Notes under the pieces: generated by a model
Database searches by the model: none
What the model saw: only the letters and a program-made list of their open reading frames with translations
Told to the model about the DNA's origin: nothing
Position numbers and translations under genes: made by a program
DNA from: Tillus elongatus
Taxonomy: Eukaryota > Arthropoda > Insecta > Coleoptera > Cleridae
Length of the DNA stretch: 64,000 bases
Assembly (NCBI GenBank): GCA_964006375.1
Contig: OZ023262.1
Coordinates: 198,610,778 to 198,674,777, forward strand
Reading direction: 5' to 3'
Shown here: in pieces, positions 12,065 through 23,807 of the stretch
Position numbering within the stretch: position 1 is the first letter of the stretch
Layout of the letters: the number at the start of each line of letters is the position of its first letter

Positions 12065-12211
12065 CAACATAAAAATTCAAACGAACCGTGGATGTGGGTT
12101 CTAGGGGCCCTACTTCGCGTTCATTTGAAAAACGTTTCCGAAAGACTCATCATCATTACCTCTCTATTAGTGAATTTTCATTCAAGAAAATAGCTCATTA
12201 GAAAGTCAAAA

Positions 12212-12780
12212 TTAAAAACACTTACTACAGCTCGATGGTAAAAAATCATCACTTCCCCTCGCCCCTTCTGATTGTGAAGTTGTGACACCCTCTGCCTCTG
12301 AAACCGTCGCCGCCTCTTCCAGCAAAACTTCTGCCCCGCCCAAATTAACCACCTTTGTGTCTACCAAAGCTGTCCCTGCTTTCTTCAAAACCGCCCCTGC
12401 TTTCACGACCAAAAGCGTCTCCTTTTCCACCTCTACCACCTCTCCCGTTTTAACAACACTGCTAGGAGGTTGAGCCAGAAACCTTTTCAATGGTAACAGT
12501 TTTCCTGGATTAATAAAGCGCTTTTGATTATTATGGAAACTAGCAGCTATCGTATCCTCTCGCAGTCTAATCGACACATAATATTCCCTGATGCTTCCAA
12601 ATATCTCATCTCTTTTGATTCTCTGTTTTTATTTTCTAAATTAATAGGTGCATTAAAGAAAGGCACATATTCTAGCTCCACTTTACAAATGAGGTCATCC
12701 TGGCAGGGATAATCAAAATAACCAAGAGGAATCACTTCTTCTGGAGGACGCTGATCAAAGTTTCGTCCACCTCTTAAGAA
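12212..12780 (-). pseudogene. Unrecognised broken coding remnant
   Basis: On the - strand a first segment (12547-12735) reads [19 protein letters not shown]... and then passes, by a frameshift near 12560, into [20 protein letters not shown] and a low-complexity tail rich in Val, Ala, Glu and Lys (12212-12475). I do not recognise the family. The two parts join smoothly in sense across the shift, which suggests one former gene. The tail may be translated repeat. It ends where the foldback arm begins. Confidence 0.3.
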
Positions 12781-12784
12781 GTGC

Positions 12785-13230
12785 TTTCATTCGTTTTGCC
12801 ATTGACTCTCGACCAGTTTCTGACAGTTTACAGAGAGCCCCTCATCTCGACACCACACCTGAATGACAAATTCTATCATCTTCTTTTTGTATTACAGTCG
12901 ATTTTGCACAATCTAGCCTTGCAAATTGCCCATATGTTCTCTATAGGGTTTAGGTTGGATGAGTTCCCAGGCCAGTCTAGAACTGTTATCCCCTTATCCT
13001 GGAAATATTTCATAAGTTCCTTCGGCTTGTGACTGGGAGTAGAGTCCTGCTGGAGAATTGCTCTTCATAGTGGTTGGCACCCTGTGAAGTCTTTGTAAAT
13101 AGTGTTCCAATACCGATTTGTATTTTTGGTTGTTCATCATGCCATCTATTAGCATCAGAAATTCAACCGTGGGAAAAAATGCCAAAACTATTTTCCTGGC
13201 CAATGAACCTCTTCAAACCATTTGCACACC
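12785..13230 (-). pseudogene. Tc1-like transposase C-terminal remnant
   Basis: The - strand shows VEFLMLIDGMMNNQKYKSVL followed by LEHYLQRLHRV. This matches the Tc1-family stretch before the second catalytic Asp (a LMFIDGxMNxxxY pattern). Further on come LAWELIQPKPYREH-like text in place of SPDLNPIENLW, and [14 protein letters not shown], the usual C-terminal helix (LVxSMPRRxxAVI). The second catalytic region (QQDxxPxH) is destroyed. It is a dead fragment. Confidence 0.65.
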
Positions 13231-14081
13231 TGCCAAAATATAATTATATTCACAAAAAGATTTTTGACAAAAATATAAAAAATACATAAAAATTTCCCAT
13301 TTTTCTTTTTACAAAAATTGGCTTAATACTACACGATGTTTATATTTTTTACGAAAATTACAATAACTTAGTAAACATTAATTATTAATTACCAACATTT
13401 CATAAAAAAAATTAAAAACTATTACGAAAACACTTTAAAAAAATTCTTAGTGAATATTTTTTACTCGAAAATTTGCTAAAAAAAAAATACATGAAATGCA
13501 AATTTTATAGGTACCTAATCTGTAATTAAGATGAAAAAATTAAAATGTGAAAGTTATTTTTTTAACCTTTCACGGAAAGTTGAACCGTAGAAGCAAAGAA
13601 ATAATAAGCGGAAAACTACTAATATTTTCATGTCACAAGCTGTCAGAAATAAGAACGTTATTCAAGTATGTTGCTTTGAACTTTCATTTGACATTTGTGA
13701 AAACATGTGAAGCATGTGGGGGGTGGTTCCGGAGGCAGAATCTTGCAGAACACTCACTGTCTTTAACCACGAGCCGCCACTGAATGTACGTGATCCTCGT
13801 AATAATTTTATTACTTCCTAAATATTAAGCATGTCTACAGCAGTGTTCATTTAAAGGAGGCCTTTCCAGATATTTTCATTAGGTCATAAATTGGGTCCCA
13901 CGACTAACAAAATAAATAAATATAAAATTGTCTCCCTGCAAGGTGAAATATAATTTATTCCTATGTTCCAGAAAGATTTTATTAGAAGATGACCGGTGGC
14001 CAATATAGTTCTCGTACTTTATACAATACAAATGTATTTTAATTGAGGTATAATAATCGCATACCCAGAAAATTTGAAGCA
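13231..14081. other. AT-rich stretch, no gene seen
   Basis: I see no coding motif, RNA gene or clear repeat. The last bases before 14087 carry the left TSD (ATTCG, 14082-14086) of the LTR element that follows. Confidence 0.4.
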
Positions 14082-14114
14082 ATTCGTATGGATGTTAATT
14101 GCACTTGCTGATTG

Positions 14115-14852
14115 CAAGGTTGGATGCAACGTTTGGCCTTGTTGCCAAATCGTTCATGATACCAACACGTGGAGGTTGAGGAATTTGTGGTTATGGAATT
14201 TCGAGAAAGCTTGGGTCTTTCTCGGGAGGTAGATCGGGAACGCGTTCGCAATTCGTTGACTGATGCTGTTAGCTTCTCTAACTGCGCTTCTAACTTGGCT
14301 AACTTGTCGGGCTCGCGTGACTGAATTTCAGCCACGTTGTATTTATCTCCGGAATATTACACGATTTTGTCTGCTATAACCGACAAATTTTCTAGAGAAT
14401 CGTTGCTCGAAGCCAAAATTGAACGAACGTTGACTGGTAAACGTTGTAGAAATAAAGTTTTAAGGAAATCCTCTTTAATCCGACTACCGGCTAAAAACTT
14501 CATTTCGCGTAAAAGTTGCGATGGTTTTCTGTCGCCTAATTCTAATTCTGTTAAAAGTTTATTTATTTTGCGACTTTCGGACTCTTCAAATTCTAATAAA
14601 AGACGTTTCATTAGATCTGAATAGGGGGTTGAAGATAATGGTTGGGTTAAAAAAATCTCAAATTGACTCTGCGACATCAGGATCGAGTATAGCGAGTACA
14701 TGACTGAATTTTGTCTTTTCAGAACTGATCCGCGATATATCGAACTGGGCATCAACCTGCATTTGCCAGATTTTCACGTTACGTATCCATATAGGAGGTA
14801 ATTTTATTGCAACCCTTGCCCTGATATTGCTGCTTGATGAGTCGTCGGCCAT
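14115..14852 (-). pseudogene. CsRn1-type gag, frameshifted
   Basis: Gag is the RNA-packaging structural protein of the retrotransposon. Three segments are visible: the start MADDSSSS...VAIKLPPIWIRN (14658-14852), the capsid-like middle LGDRKPSQLLREMKFLAG and FLKTLFLQRLPVNVRSILAS (14357-14690), and the basic end with CWYHERFGNKAKRCIQPC (about 14115-14170). This C-x3-H-x9-C-x3-C knuckle, in place of the usual CCHC, marks CsRn1-type elements. A frameshift lies near 14660-14700, and a stop (DKIV*) near 14357 separates the parts. The frame runs straight from the knuckle into the LTR remnant, which marks the internal deletion point. Confidence 0.85.
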
Positions 14853-14993
14853 TGTGAAAAAAAAATCAGATAATTTTTAAATTAGAAAGGACTGACCTGT
14901 TTAGATATTCGTTTCCTGTAGGGAGGAGCACGTGCATGGTAGTTAGGCGACGTCGGCTGGAACATCAGGCTCGGCATCTTCGACTTACGGCAC

Positions 14994-15003
14994 GGGGTCA
15001 CCA
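14994..15003 (-). other. Primer binding site (tRNA-Trp type)
   Basis: TGGTGACCCC on the - strand directly after the LTR is complementary to the 3' end of tRNA-Trp (GGGGTCACCA), the primer expected for this clade. Confidence 0.8.
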
Positions 15004-15004
15004 A

Positions 15005-15359
15005 TATGGATGTTAATTGCACTTGTTGATATTACCTGGGATGGTGATATTGAATCCATAGGTAAACACTTGATATACTTTATTATTTCACTAACGGAAT
15101 AAACTATATGATACATTTAACTATAATACAATTACAACAGTACATGAGTACATAGCAGATAACTGACCGAGCGTGGAGGACGTGTGTTCACTGTAGCGGT
15201 TAGTAGAGAAGAGAGAGATCGCTCTGGTGTTTCTTCGTTGCTGTAGATCTTGACAGCTGGCTGTCGCAGAACATAACGTAACGTTTAACTGTCAAGAGTA
15301 TTTATGCAGAAACACAGAGTAGTGTTGACGGAAACACTGCGGTCGGAACCACCGCCACA
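15005..15359 (-). repeat. 5' LTR of the CsRn1-type element
   Basis: Begins TGTGGCGG and ends AATTAACATCCATA on the - strand, about 355 bp. The inner edge touches the primer binding site, and the outer edge touches the TSD. Confidence 0.75.
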
Positions 15360-15364
15360 ATTCG

Positions 15365-15794
15365 ATTGTTTATTATTTACACAGAACAAGTAGTTTTAAA
15401 ATTTGAAGCAAAATGACAAATTTGCGATCTAGTGAAAGCCATCGCCGCGGACCGTGAATCCTGAAGAAATTGGTACCGCGAATACGCAAATCCGCGAAGT
15501 ACAAACCCACGATCGTCAAGGTTTCCCTTTTCAAGAAAAACAAAAGATAAACTTTACCAACACAGATAACAGTGAAGGTCAACAACCTTCAAATGTCGAT
15601 TTTTTTAAGAATGGTTGTCATCCAATAAAACAAAAGCACTAAATATATGTGGTGCTAACTTAAAATCAGCCTTTCATAGCCGCCTATGATCTATGATATA
15701 ATAATGAAATATACTTGTGTAAAAACTGGCTACTGATGTTTTCATTTTCCTAATTAACCACCCCTGTATCTCATATTTATTACATTACCTTGAA
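15365..15794. other. Non-coding stretch, nothing recognised
   Basis: No supported gene or repeat. The region could hold an upstream flippase exon, but I found no segment with the right sequence before the RIRANDR motif. Confidence 0.35.
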
Positions 15795-16472
15795 TTGTTA
15801 ACCCTTTATAATAATAATACATTTTGAAATGAAATAAATATAGTTTTATTTTTTAATGATTATTATTATTAAATAATTGTCACAAAACTGCGTCATTGCC
15901 GATATTCACTTTAAGGTAAACGAAAATAGGACGGATTAAAGGGCATATTAAATAATGCTAAACATTCTAATGCTTTATTTGTTCCTTCTAGATTCAATTG
16001 TTATACAAAACTAAAGAATCTTGCTAGATTGTCTTGAATAGTTCCTGTTTCTTTGTTTTGGTATAGTTGCAACACGGCATCAAAGGACAGTGTAAATGCT
16101 TTTGAAGGTATAGCATTCAACATCACTTGAGTTGTTGAGTTGTTAACCCTTTATAAAAATAATATATTTTGAATAGAAATAATTATAGTTTTCTTTTTTA
16201 ATGATTATTATTAAATAATTGTCACAAAACTGCGTCAATGCCGATTTTCACTTTAAGCTAAACGAAAATAGGACAGATTAAAGGGCATATTAAATAATAT
16301 TAAACATTCTAATGCTTTATTTGTTCCTTCTAGATTCAATTGTTATACAAAACTAAAGAATCTTGCTAGATTGTCTTGAATAGTTCCCGTTTCTTTGTTT
16401 TGGTATAGTTGCAACACGGCATCAAAGGACAGTGTAAATGCTTCCGAAGGTATAGGTTTCAACATCACTTGA
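15795..16472. repeat. Tandem duplication of ~345 bp
   Basis: The unit 15795-16139 repeats at 16140-16472. Both begin TTGTTAACCCTTTATA and contain CAAAACTGCGTCA, AGATTCAATTGTTATAC and GCAACACGGCATCAAAGG in the same order. Small indels and substitutions separate them. The second unit ends about 58 bp before the exon at 16531. Confidence 0.9.
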
Positions 16473-16530
16473 AATTTGTTATATCTTACCTTAATTTTTA
16501 CTTACTTACATTTAGTATTTCTTCTTACAG

Positions 16531-16589
16531 ATAATCAGAGACGAATCAGAGCAAATGATAGGCAATTCAATGGGCAGTTTCATTATGCT
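16531..16589 (+). CDS. ATP8B: P4-ATPase flippase (ATP8B-like), first visible exon
   Basis: P4-ATPases flip aminophospholipids from the outer to the cytosolic leaflet, usually with a CDC50 partner. This 59 bp exon encodes RRIRANDRQFNGQFHYA after two bases that complete a codon from an unseen upstream exon. RxxxANDRxxN...FxYA is the conserved cytosolic segment just before the first membrane helix. The acceptor is TTCTTACAG (16522-16530), the donor GTAAGT (16590). It ends on a codon boundary and continues in frame at 18995. The upstream coding part, including the start codon, was not found in the window. I place it in the ATP8B subfamily by overall resemblance, not by a search. Confidence 0.85.
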
Positions 16590-16873
16590 GTAAGTATTCA
16601 TTCTAGAATAAGTATTAATTATATAAATTTAGAACATGTTTAATCTACAAGCAATCACACTACCAGTAACTAATTTCAGTAACATTACACAGCGTGTTAG
16701 TTACAACCTTTTTAAGCAAATTTTCATAACGGATAATTTAATTTTTGTTAGCTTGTGTTTTGTTCATTGTAAAAGTTTATTTTATTGCTAAATTTTTGTA
16801 GGAACTTAAAATAAGAAGTAACTGACTATAGCTATATAAGTAAAGGTTGTTTTGTTGTATGTAGCTTTATAAA

Positions 16874-17460
16874 GGGTTTCCCAATAAGGACGATATGTTT
16901 TTTAAATTAAATAAAATACAAAGTATTTGAGATAAAAACAAAACTTCTTTTATTTCAAAGTACAACTTATGACAATTATGTTTTGAATAACACGTCATTC
17001 AAATGTCCATCTTGGCTTCATTTGTAGGATCTAATTCGATGAGCACAATATTCAGTGACTTTTTGTAGTAAATCAGGTATAATTTCAAAAATGCAACGTT
17101 TGATGTCCACTTTTAAAGTGTCTCTAGTTCCAGGTTTGTTGGCATAGACAAACGACATCAAATACCCCCACAAAAAGGAATCCAAAGGTGTTAAATCACA
17201 GCTTCTTGTGGATTACAGACTCACCAAACTTTTCCCTCAATAACTCCATAGTGGCATTGACAAAATGTGAAGTTGCACCATCTTGTTGGAAAAACATGCC
17301 TTGCAAATCAATTTTATCCAATTTTGGCCACAAAAAATCTGTTAATATTGATCGATAACTCTCACCATTCACTGTTACTGCATCTCCATTTACAATTTCA
17401 AAAAAATTATGTCTGATGCCATAACATTGTGAGATGTACGACAGGGTCTCCCTCTCGGTA
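16874..17460 (-). pseudogene. mariner-type transposase remnant
   Basis: On the - strand WPKLDKIDLQGMFFQQDGATSH gives the second catalytic Asp region. Fragments follow that correspond to the third region (LTPLDSFLWGYLMSFVY) and the C-terminal helix, all broken by stops and shifts. The first catalytic region is missing. It lies in intron 1. Confidence 0.65.
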
Positions 17461-17686
17461 TGGAACCAGGTAGTATGTTCTCACGACAGCTCCAATTAAC
17501 ACAAAATGTTCTAAATAGCCATAGCCCTATTACCTTATAGGTGTATTCTCGCTGTAATTAGTATAGCGCACTGACAAGCTCTACTTAGAGCGAAACGAGT
17601 CTGCGTTTCTGGTTATGGTGAGAATACATCTAGCCTTACACCATGCCATAAATCACACCAAACTTGTTTTATTGTATTATTGATCA

Positions 17687-17936
17687 AAGAGTATATAAGG
17701 CCGAATCGTCAGGCCGAATAGCTCAGTTCGCGGAGGTGAGTAACCTCTAGAATCAGACTAGGGGGTCGCGGGTTCGAGTCCCGTATTCTGACAGTCGGTC
17801 TTTTTTACTCGAATGTGGAAAGGCCAGCTTCTGATGAGTTAAGGGTGGTGTCCTTTGTCTATATGTGTATGTAAGCTCCCCCCGCACAAGTCAAAGACTT
17901 ATTGGTGCGGTGTTTTGTCTACTGTGGTATTATTAT
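17687..17936 (+). mobile_element. tRNA-derived SINE with 12 bp TSD
   Basis: TATTATTGATCA occurs at 17675-17686 and 17937-17948. The head is tRNA-like: A-box TAGCTCAGTTCGCGG (17719-17733) and perfect B-box GGTTCGAGTCC (17771-17781) in a paired T-arm. The body runs to about 17925 and the tail is a short ATT repeat. Both internal Pol III promoter boxes look intact. The acceptor stem pairs at only about five of seven positions, so it is not a working tRNA. Confidence 0.75.
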
Positions 17937-17948
17937 TATTATTGATCA

Positions 17949-18915
17949 GTAGAGATTTGTCTTTCAAGACCATCCTCCCGGAAAGGGAGGACTGGGAACG
18001 AAATCAAACGACCCTATTGAGAGCTGATCTCTGCTGGTATGCTGACGGCTCCAAAACCACACAACTAGACTATCAACTAGCCTCGGCAAGTACGCAACCA
18101 TACACCAGGCAGAAGTGTATGCCATCGAGATGTGTGCAAGGGAAAGTATAGGAAACCAGTGCACACACAAATCGTTAAAGATATATACACATAGCCAAGC
18201 TGCAATAAATGCTCTTGGTTCCTACCGTTGCAATTCAAAAACGGTATGGAGTTGTAAATCTGCCCTCAACGAACTGGGCAGCTGTTATGAGGTGTCACTG
18301 GTCTGGCTACCGGGTCACTCGGACCATAATGGAAATGTTGCGGCCGACACGCTTGCCAGGAGTGGTGCCCAGAGGGACTTTATTGGACCAAAACCGGTGC
18401 TGGGGATAACATCATGCACAACAAAACACACCTTAAAGACCTGGACAGAAAGAATGACAAGCCAGCAATAGCAAAATCTGCCAGGATTAGCTCACTCTAA
18501 GGCCTTCATAAATGGCCTGTCTGAGTCAAGGACTAAAATACTTCTAGAGTTAAACAGACAACAACTGAGTACTCTAGTCGGCCTGTATACATGACACTGT
18601 TGCTTGCGTCACCACATGGACTGTATTGGAGTCGGTCAGGAGACAGAGTGCCGGCTGTGTATGGAGAGTGACGAGACAGCAGAGCACATACTGTGTTCCT
18701 GTCTGGCGGCGGACAGGACTAGATACCTGCTCTTTGGCAAGACAAAGCTTGCTCCGGAAGATCTGGATCAACTTTCGCCCACAAAGACTATCGACCTCTG
18801 CAGGAGGCTGGCTTTGTTGGGTGAAATATAGACCATTAGACGTAAGCCACAATAGACCTTATGGTCGCGGTGGAGGGAACGGTATGGCCCACTTACATTC
18901 AAACCTAACCTAACC
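17949..18915 (+). pseudogene. RNase H-type LINE 3' fragment
   Basis: The remnant encodes an RNase H domain: ADLCWYADGSKTT (first Asp), AEVYAIEMCARE (Glu), SLVWLPGHSDHNGNVAAD with the closing Asp/Asn pair. Then comes a zinc-binding tail CRLCMESDETAEHILCSC (about 18650-18705) and a final stop after LLGEI (18831). It is broken by frame changes near 18090 and a stop near 18470. The 3' end carries CCTAACCTAACC and then ATT repeats. It resembles the element at 8186-9328 in domain order but is not a near copy. It fills the end of intron 1. Confidence 0.75.
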
Positions 18916-18994
18916 ATTATTATTATTACTATTGTCAAAATTCTTTAAAGGTTGTAAAAAGTAGAGTCATAATTAATTCTCTTTTCTATTTCAG

Positions 18995-19207
18995 AACAAC
19001 TACATTAAAACCTCAAAGTATTCAGTATTGACGTTCCTGCCTTTGAACTTATTTGAGCAGTTCCAGCGCCTAGCAAACTTCTATTTTCTGTGCCTTCTTG
19101 TATTGCAGTTGATACCTGCAATCAGCAGTCTTACACCTGTTACAACAGCACTACCTTTGATAGGTGTATTGGGGCTCACTGCCATCAAAGATGCATATGA
19201 TGACATT
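18995..19207 (+). CDS. ATP8B: P4-ATPase flippase exon: TM1-TM2
   Basis: Encodes 71 residues in full codons. It begins [20 protein letters not shown], with the conserved T-S-K-Y...LP.NLFEQF.R segment leading into the membrane. TM1 is [18 protein letters not shown] and TM2 is [19 protein letters not shown]. These helices carry part of the phospholipid entry groove in P4-ATPases. The acceptor is TATTTCAG (to 18994) and the donor GTAAGT (19208). Phase 0 on both sides joins neatly with 16589 and 25716. Confidence 0.95.
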
Positions 19208-19378
19208 GTAAGTAGTTATTATATATGTTACTTAATAGTTTTTAGTTGTTTGTGATATCATCGCTGTACTTTAAAATAAATTTTGATTATCTGCCATATT
19301 CCTCATGTAGGGTTTACCACGGACAAGTCTGTTCAAAGTTTTGGGAGTAGTTGCCCCGTTTCGAACATAAAAGTTTTG

Positions 19379-21600
19379 TTTTATTTATTTATTTGAATAC
19401 ACCACCCAACAGCACACTAATGCCATATAAGGGATGGAACAAACCCAACAAACTTAAAAGACAGAAACCTAAAAATATATAAATACCCAATAATAATATA
19501 AGACCATATGACGGAAAAAACAGCATAACAATAAGTTAGGAAAAGCAATTCAGTTAGTACTGTTAAACAACATTTTTATCTCCGATTCCAAGTATTCGAA
19601 AAAATATTCAGACTGTCTTGCAAGGTAGTGTATACATTAATTATTTATGTTATGAACATGTGAAGACTGCATAGGCTGTGTACGAGCCATAGATGGATAA
19701 AATGTTAGTGGATAGCGAGATTCTAATTGTAGAATATTGAAGTTAAGCTGCTCCAAAAGTTGGACAGTCAAGTTGACAATTAACTAATGTATATAGTAAT
19801 AACAAAGAACTACACCTTCATTCTTCGACTCTCCAACTTCTGTAGATTAAAATGTTGCAATAAAATGTTCTGTGGAAAGCCAATACAAGGGGTATTAGCC
19901 ATCCATTCTAAAGCAGACATACTTGAGAAACTTTCACTGAATAGTTTCAAAATATGTGGTGCATAAGAGGGAGCTCAAACAACTGATGCATATTTTGAGT
20001 CGGTCAATGACTTGGGACAGGTCAGAGTATATGAAATCCCCTTGTGAAGCATCATCCAGAGTAGCCACAATGAATTTTGTAATCAACACAAAGTTTGTGA
20101 TAGTAAACTTTCCCAGAATAAAACCATTAAGATAGAGAAATTTTGCTGACTATATTAAACACAATATGCTAGTCTAAACAGGCTTCAAAAATCTTGCAAA
20201 GAATATAAATGGTTGTTATTGGATGATAAATCACTTACATTTGATATTGGAATGGGAACAATATGTGATATATTCTATCTCCAGTTCATCTGCCTTTAAA
20301 ATTCCTGCCTTTAAAATAACATCAAAAATATTTTTAACAGCATTAGTAAAACATTCAAACAGTTTTTAATTAAAAATCCTGGGATAAAGTCTGGACCACA
20401 TGAGAAGCTGGGCTTTATTTTTTCGAAGCAGCAATGATTCCAGAGTCTGTAAAATGATCAATATAAAATGTGGGAACAAAGTTGACAGTTGAGGCTTTTT
20501 ATTATTATTGTTGGAAATTGATTGATTGACTTGAGCAGGCAAACTACAAATTCCTGTCCAGGTACATTTTCAAGAAAAGTTTTCTGATTATTATAACCCG
20601 TGCAGCTCGAGAATTTGTTGCAGGTAGATCTTGCAATCTGCTTAATTTTCTTAGAATATGTCTTCTGTACCAGAATGATATCTGCCTTGATTTGTTGTCT
20701 CAACTCTTCTAGAGAGTGTTGGGTTGGGGGTTTTGGATTATTACCATGCCTTCTAAATTTATGCCCCAACAGGTTTTTTTGTTGTTTAATTTTGCATTTA
20801 ATCCCTCAAGAAAAACAAGGAGATTAGATTTTATCATAAAAATGATGTACCATGGAATTTATACCATGAAAATTATCCAGGCTTTCCCAAGAAATTGCTA
20901 CTAGGCTGGCACATATGGACGGAAAGTTGCAGTGACAAAAATTATACGAGTAGTGTTTTGCATTACCACATAACAGCAGGACTTGTTATAGCTTGGTCCC
21001 AAATTTAATGAACAGTGGAGGGTGATGTTGATCTGGCAGAACAGGAATTTCATTAGCTTTTTCTACTGTACACGATCTATAGAAGATGACTAATTTAAGT
21101 AGATTATACTGATTTCTGGCAGAGTTTGACTGCTCAAGCATGATGAAGTTACGAAAACTGTGTAGAAGAGTTGCTCGCCCCCTGGAACCACTATCATTCT
21201 GTTCAACAGACTCAGGTATGTTAAAGTCACCTACAAACAAAGATTCAAGACCATACTTTACATGCAGCATTTTCAGTGCTTCGAAAAGACCAGTATAATG
21301 AGTTAATGAGGTATTTGGAGGTATATAGATGAGAAATATATTAAAACCGAATTGGTGATCAAATTTTCTTACTCTAATATCAATTTTAGAATATAACACA
21401 ATAGCTCACAATCTATATGAATCTCAAGTGGAACGAAAGATAACGAGAGTGGACAGCTAACTACCCAAAGCTTCACCACTAGACAGCAAGTTTCTACCAT
21501 GCCTAAAAACACGGTAGCTATTGTTGAAAAATTCCATCAAGCCATGTCTCAGAGAAAGCAAATATTCAATTTCCGTGGATGTTGGAAATTCCGTATAGTA
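19379..21600 (-). mobile_element. Jockey-like LINE (family alpha), degraded, 3' end at 19379
   Basis: The 3' end (AATAAATAAATAAAA on the - strand) and the following ...TGCTGTTGGGTGGTGTATTCAAA text match the tails of the copies at 26390-27407 and 39185-42113. The best preserved part is the apurinic endonuclease domain (20986-21399): NIFLIYIPPNT, then LFVGDFNIPE with the catalytic GDFN. Upstream N-terminal endonuclease text (SETWLD) is near 21530-21560. The RT region (about 19800-20900) is too decayed to translate. It lies in intron 2, opposite to the flippase gene. Confidence 0.7.
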
Positions 21601-21781
21601 TGAGGATTATGACCATCCCAGAAATGGGAATTATGCCATGTAAAGAGACTCCCTTTTAGGAATTTTACTTATATTTAAAAAAAAAGATTTACGAGTATAC
21701 ATTTAATTACTTTCACCTTGTAAATATGTATGGAAGTATGGTATCGGTGACAGAAATTAAAAAAAAATCACTTAAAGTTGT

Positions 21782-21920
21782 AAAAAGTGTCAAAACCTAG
21801 AAAACATGATTTGGGAACGCTTAAACATGGTTAAAAGTGTCAAAATATAGAAAACATGATTTGGGAACGCTTAAACATCGTAAAAGTGTCAAAACATAGA
21901 AAACATGATTTGGGAACGAA
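21782..21920. repeat. Tandem repeat, ~49 bp unit x 3
   Basis: Three copies of a unit containing AAAGTGTCAAAA, TAGAAAACATGATTTGGGAA and CGCTTAAACATGG; the third is cut short near 21920. Copies differ by few bases, so amplification is recent. Confidence 0.9.
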
Positions 21921-22339
21921 CTTTTTTTTTGCATGTCGGTCTGTATGTCTGTTAGTAGCCACAATAACTTTAGAACAAATTGAGATATCGTCCTCAAATT
22001 TGTTATACAGTTAGCACTCAACAAACGAATGGTTTGGATTGCTTTTGGGTAAAATTGCTCCAGGGGGTAGGGGATGAATGAGGAGTGATTTGGTGAAAGT
22101 TCACATTTTTTCATTATAACTCATGTAATATAAAGTTTTAGGGTTTGTTTATGAGAAAACTTTCAATTTCATCAAACATCTGGAAATTATGTGCCAAAAA
22201 TAAATTGGGGGTAGAATGTGTGGGAATATTGGTGACATAAATTTGGAATTTTTTTTTTTTTTTTATAGTAATAATTAACTAACTGAACAAGGCTTTCAGT
22301 GAAATAAGGTGGTATCAAAGCTGCTTTTCTTAGCACTAA

Positions 22340-23118
<779 letters not shown>

Positions 23119-23130
23119 ATTATTATTATT

Positions 23131-23754
<624 letters not shown>

Positions 23755-23807
23755 CCTAACACATAGTGTTAATGCATATGGTTCATATTTATATAGAGAT
23801 GATACTA

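Larger units (their letters stand above)
6880..12195. mobile_element. Large foldback element with ~1.3 kb inverted arms
   Basis: The segment 6880-8165 matches the reverse complement of 10678-12195 along its length. Outer ends share TTAGTGAATTTTCATT and the motif GGGCCCCTAGAACCCA. The middle shares GACTTTACATATAGCTAGAAA, and the inner ends share ATCGATATATCTCTATTATC. No transposase is recognisable between the arms. The arms have diverged, and the right one holds a tRNA-like insertion and an (AT)n tract. Pieces of the same family occur at 3085-3240 and 61367-62577, so this is a dispersed repeat rather than one local inversion. A LINE (8186-9328) inserted beside the left arm. Confidence 0.75.
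14087..15359 (-). mobile_element. Internally deleted CsRn1-type Ty3/Gypsy element
   Basis: A 5 bp TSD (ATTCG) flanks the element at 14082-14086 and 15360-15364. In element orientation (- strand) the order is: a complete 5' LTR (15359-15005), a primer binding site matching tRNA-Trp, a leader, a broken gag, and then the last ~20 bases of the 3' LTR (14108-14087). All of pol and almost the whole 3' LTR are gone. Both ends were found by the shared tail AAGTGCAATTAACATCCATA. The element interrupts no gene and lies about 1.2 kb before the first visible flippase exon. Confidence 0.85.

Noticed and set aside
17712..17793. A functional tRNA gene
   Set aside because: A and B boxes are good, but the acceptor stem is mispaired, and the block is the head of an insertion with its own TSD and tail, so it is a SINE.
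18903..18916. Telomere-like CCTAACCTAACC
   Set aside because: Only about two and a half units, exactly at the 3' end of a LINE fragment. It is better explained as the element's tail than as an interstitial telomere.
21782..21920. CRISPR-like array
   Set aside because: The units are contiguous with no unique spacers, and the DNA is eukaryotic. It is a plain tandem repeat.
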